NCBI GenBank assembly: GCA_934201705.1
Contig: CAKPXF010000038.1
Span: forward strand, 1-5,745
From: an uncultured Bacilli bacterium
Lineage (GTDB): Bacteria; Bacillota_I; Bacilli_A; RFN20; CAG-631
Length of the DNA: 5,745 nt
Direction of reading: 5' to 3'
In this document: positions 4,390 to 5,745 of the stretch, one piece after another
How the letters are laid out: each line of letters begins with the position of its first letter
Numbering within the stretch: position 1 is the stretch's first letter
Program-made: the position numbers and the translations under genes
The notes under the pieces: generated by a model
Databases searched by the model: none
What the model was told of the DNA's origin: nothing
The model's input: the letters and a program-made list of their open reading frames with translations, nothing else

Positions 4390-5745
4390 ATGGTAAACAA
4401 AAAAGTAAGAATGACAGCTTTAATCTCTTTAGGCTTTTTAACTTTTTGTTCATTGCTAGTAAATAAAACAAATATAGTTAATGCTGAAGGTAAAGAAACT
4501 GAAACAGTATCGTATACTGATATGATAGTTAGAACTGCTTTAAATAATGGAAAGATGTATACTGGAGGAAAATTAGCTGATTATTCAATCGTTCATGGAA
4601 AGGTATCTACTAATATCATTAATAAATTTACGACATGTATTGGTAATGCTTCTTCTTGGACAGGAAGTTTAGGAACTACATCAGATAATGCTTTTGCAAC
4701 CAATGGACAAATTAATACATTAAATGATGATGGTGTAATTGCTAAAATGACAGCAAAAGAAGACATTGAAATTAATATTAATAGAACAACCAAACTTGGT
4801 TGGGAAGATCCATGTATCTTAGGTATTTATAAAGAAGATAGTAAAGGAATTGAAACATTAAAGGAATATTCAATTCCATCATCTTCAATAGCAAGTGATT
4901 ATAATTTTACTTATGATTTATTAAAGGGTGAAACATTATATTATGAATTTAGAATGCCTTGGGGTGGAAGCCATAGAAATATGCAAGAATTGCCAATATT
5001 TACATTTACACAAAAAGAGGTAGTTAAGCAGCCAACCATAGTTGAATCATATTGGGCAAAGACTCTTGAAAATGTAAATAGCGTAAATGGTGGCTATTAT
5101 AATGCTACAATAGTTGATTATAGCGTTAAGCATGGTAATGTAAAAGAAAACATTATTAAAAATTATGAAACATTAAGTGCAAGTAATTTTACATCAGCTG
5201 ATGGCAGTACTGCTTCAAATTGGCAAAATGTTACTAGTAGTAATGATGGCGTAATATTAGCTGTTAAGGCAAATAAATATGTTGTGCTTGACATTAGTTT
5301 TGCACATTTTCTAAATAATGGAACATCTTCAATTTTACAAGGCTGGCCAGAAAATGCTAATATCAACGTTTACAAGCAAACAAAAAATGGCTTAGAAACA
5401 ATTCTTAGTTATACATGTGGTAAATCAGTTAATATTAGCGATGTTTCTAAAAATGTAGTTTTAGAAACAAATGAAATATTATATTACGAATTTATCTTTG
5501 AGTGGGATGCAAGAAACATGCAAAATTATCTACCTTACTTTAAAGCAACAGAAATAATGCATAATATGTCACATGTTTATAAAAAGGATTCAACTTGTAC
5601 AAGTAAAGGAAATATTGAATATTATTATTGTGATGAATGTGATAAATATTATAGCGATCCAAAAGGTGAAAATGAAATTAGTAAAGATACTTTAAAAATA
5701 CCTATGGCTGCTCATGAATACCAAGATACACTTTCATATAATGAA
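4390..5745 (+). CDS. Secreted surface protein with two tandem unknown domains and a Cys module (3' end outside the window)
   Basis: The frame stays open from ATG 4390 to the window edge, 452 codons with no stop. The start is supported by AAAGGAG at 4375-4381 and by a signal peptide: basic NKKVR, a hydrophobic core to about residue 24, and probable cleavage after A32 (NIVNA-EG). Two related domains follow, about 42-208 and 221-388. Paired segments are KLADYSIVHGKVSTNIINKF (61-80) with TIVDYSVKHGNVKENIIKNY (240-259), and LYYEFRMPWGGSHRNMQELP (183-202) with LYYEFIFEWDARNMQNYLP (364-382). I do not recognise the domain; the alternation suggests a beta-sandwich of the carbohydrate-binding or adhesin kind, which is inference. 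From 395 a module starts with HVYKKDSTCTSKGNIEYYYC, then DECDKYYSD (C403, C414, C417). Such modules often occur in tandem in surface proteins of gut Bacillota. The missing end would probably carry an anchor. Minus-strand frames at 4593-4793 and 5163-5366 are shadows. Confidence 0.88.
   Translation, partial: MVNKKVRMTALISLGFLTFCSLLVNKTNIVNAEGKETETVSYTDMIVRTALNNGKMYTGGKLADYSIVHGKVSTNIINKFTTCIGNASSWTGSLGTTSDNAFATNGQINTLNDDGVIAKMTAKEDIEININRTTKLGWEDPCILGIYKEDSKGIETLKEYSIPSSSIASDYNFTYDLLKGETLYYEFRMPWGGSHRNMQELPIFTFTQKEVVKQPTIVESYWAKTLENVNSVNGGYYNATIVDYSVKHGNVKENIIKNYETLSASNFTSADGSTASNWQNVTSSNDGVILAVKANKYVVLDISFAHFLNNGTSSILQGWPENANINVYKQTKNGLETILSYTCGKSVNISDVSKNVVLETNEILYYEFIFEWDARNMQNYLPYFKATEIMHNMSHVYKKDSTCTSKGNIEYYYCDECDKYYSDPKGENEISKDTLKIPMAAHEYQDTLSYNE

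Noticed and set aside
4593..4793. 66-residue minus-strand open frame
   Set aside because: It is antisense to the surface-protein gene, which has a clear start, signal peptide and repeated domain.
5163..5366. 67-residue minus-strand open frame
   Set aside because: It is antisense to the second domain of the surface protein and has no support of its own.
1..5745. CRISPR array, tRNA, rRNA or riboswitch
   Set aside because: No regularly spaced repeats, no cloverleaf-like sequence and no recognisable aptamer were seen in the gaps between genes.

Overview
The window is very AT-rich, uses TAA, TAG and TGA as stops (TGA ends the AraC gene) and TGG for tryptophan, and has purine-rich Shine-Dalgarno sites. 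The gene types are a RelB/RelE-type module, an AraC regulator beside a YesL-like membrane protein, and a secreted protein with 'H-x-Y...C...CxxC' modules. Together these suggest a low-GC Bacillota, plausibly a gut Bacilli/Erysipelotrichia-like or Mollicutes-related lineage with the standard bacterial code. The placement is inferred from composition and gene type only.

Layout. Positions 2-88 may be the tail of an upstream gene. Positions 200-1293 hold a decayed IS91-type (HUH, two-tyrosine) transposase. Its N-terminal domain runs straight into the HUH region with the zinc-binding segment missing. A one-base deletion sits just after the YxxxY catalytic pair (about 860), and there is an in-frame stop at 985-987. 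A small CxxC protein gene (1286-1585) overlaps the transposase stop and is itself frameshifted in its second CxxC. Two hairpins follow, the second a good intrinsic terminator (1629-1655). Next is a complete type II toxin-antitoxin operon, a RelB/DinJ-type antitoxin (1778-2074) and a RelE/ParE-type toxin (2061-2390), with its own strong extended -10 promoter. A perfect 9-bp hairpin (2417-2438) closes it and also serves the convergent operon.

On the minus strand an AraC-family regulator (3300-4094) is followed with a 4-bp ATGA overlap by a six-helix membrane protein (2449-3303). Divergent from them, across about 295 bp of AT-rich regulatory DNA, is the start of a large secreted surface protein (4390 to the window end). 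It has a signal peptide, two copies of an approximately 165-residue domain I do not recognise, and the first Cys module of what may be a longer array. The intergenic region carries repeated TTTATAAT boxes and a distant 9-bp inverted pair (AACATACAA/TTGTATGTT) near the likely promoters. This suggests, without proving, that the AraC protein controls the surface gene and its own operon.

I see no convincing new multi-gene system. The best leads are the accessory zinc-ribbon gene coupled to the IS91-like transposase, the duplicated domain of the surface protein, and the AraC/membrane/surface-protein divergon.
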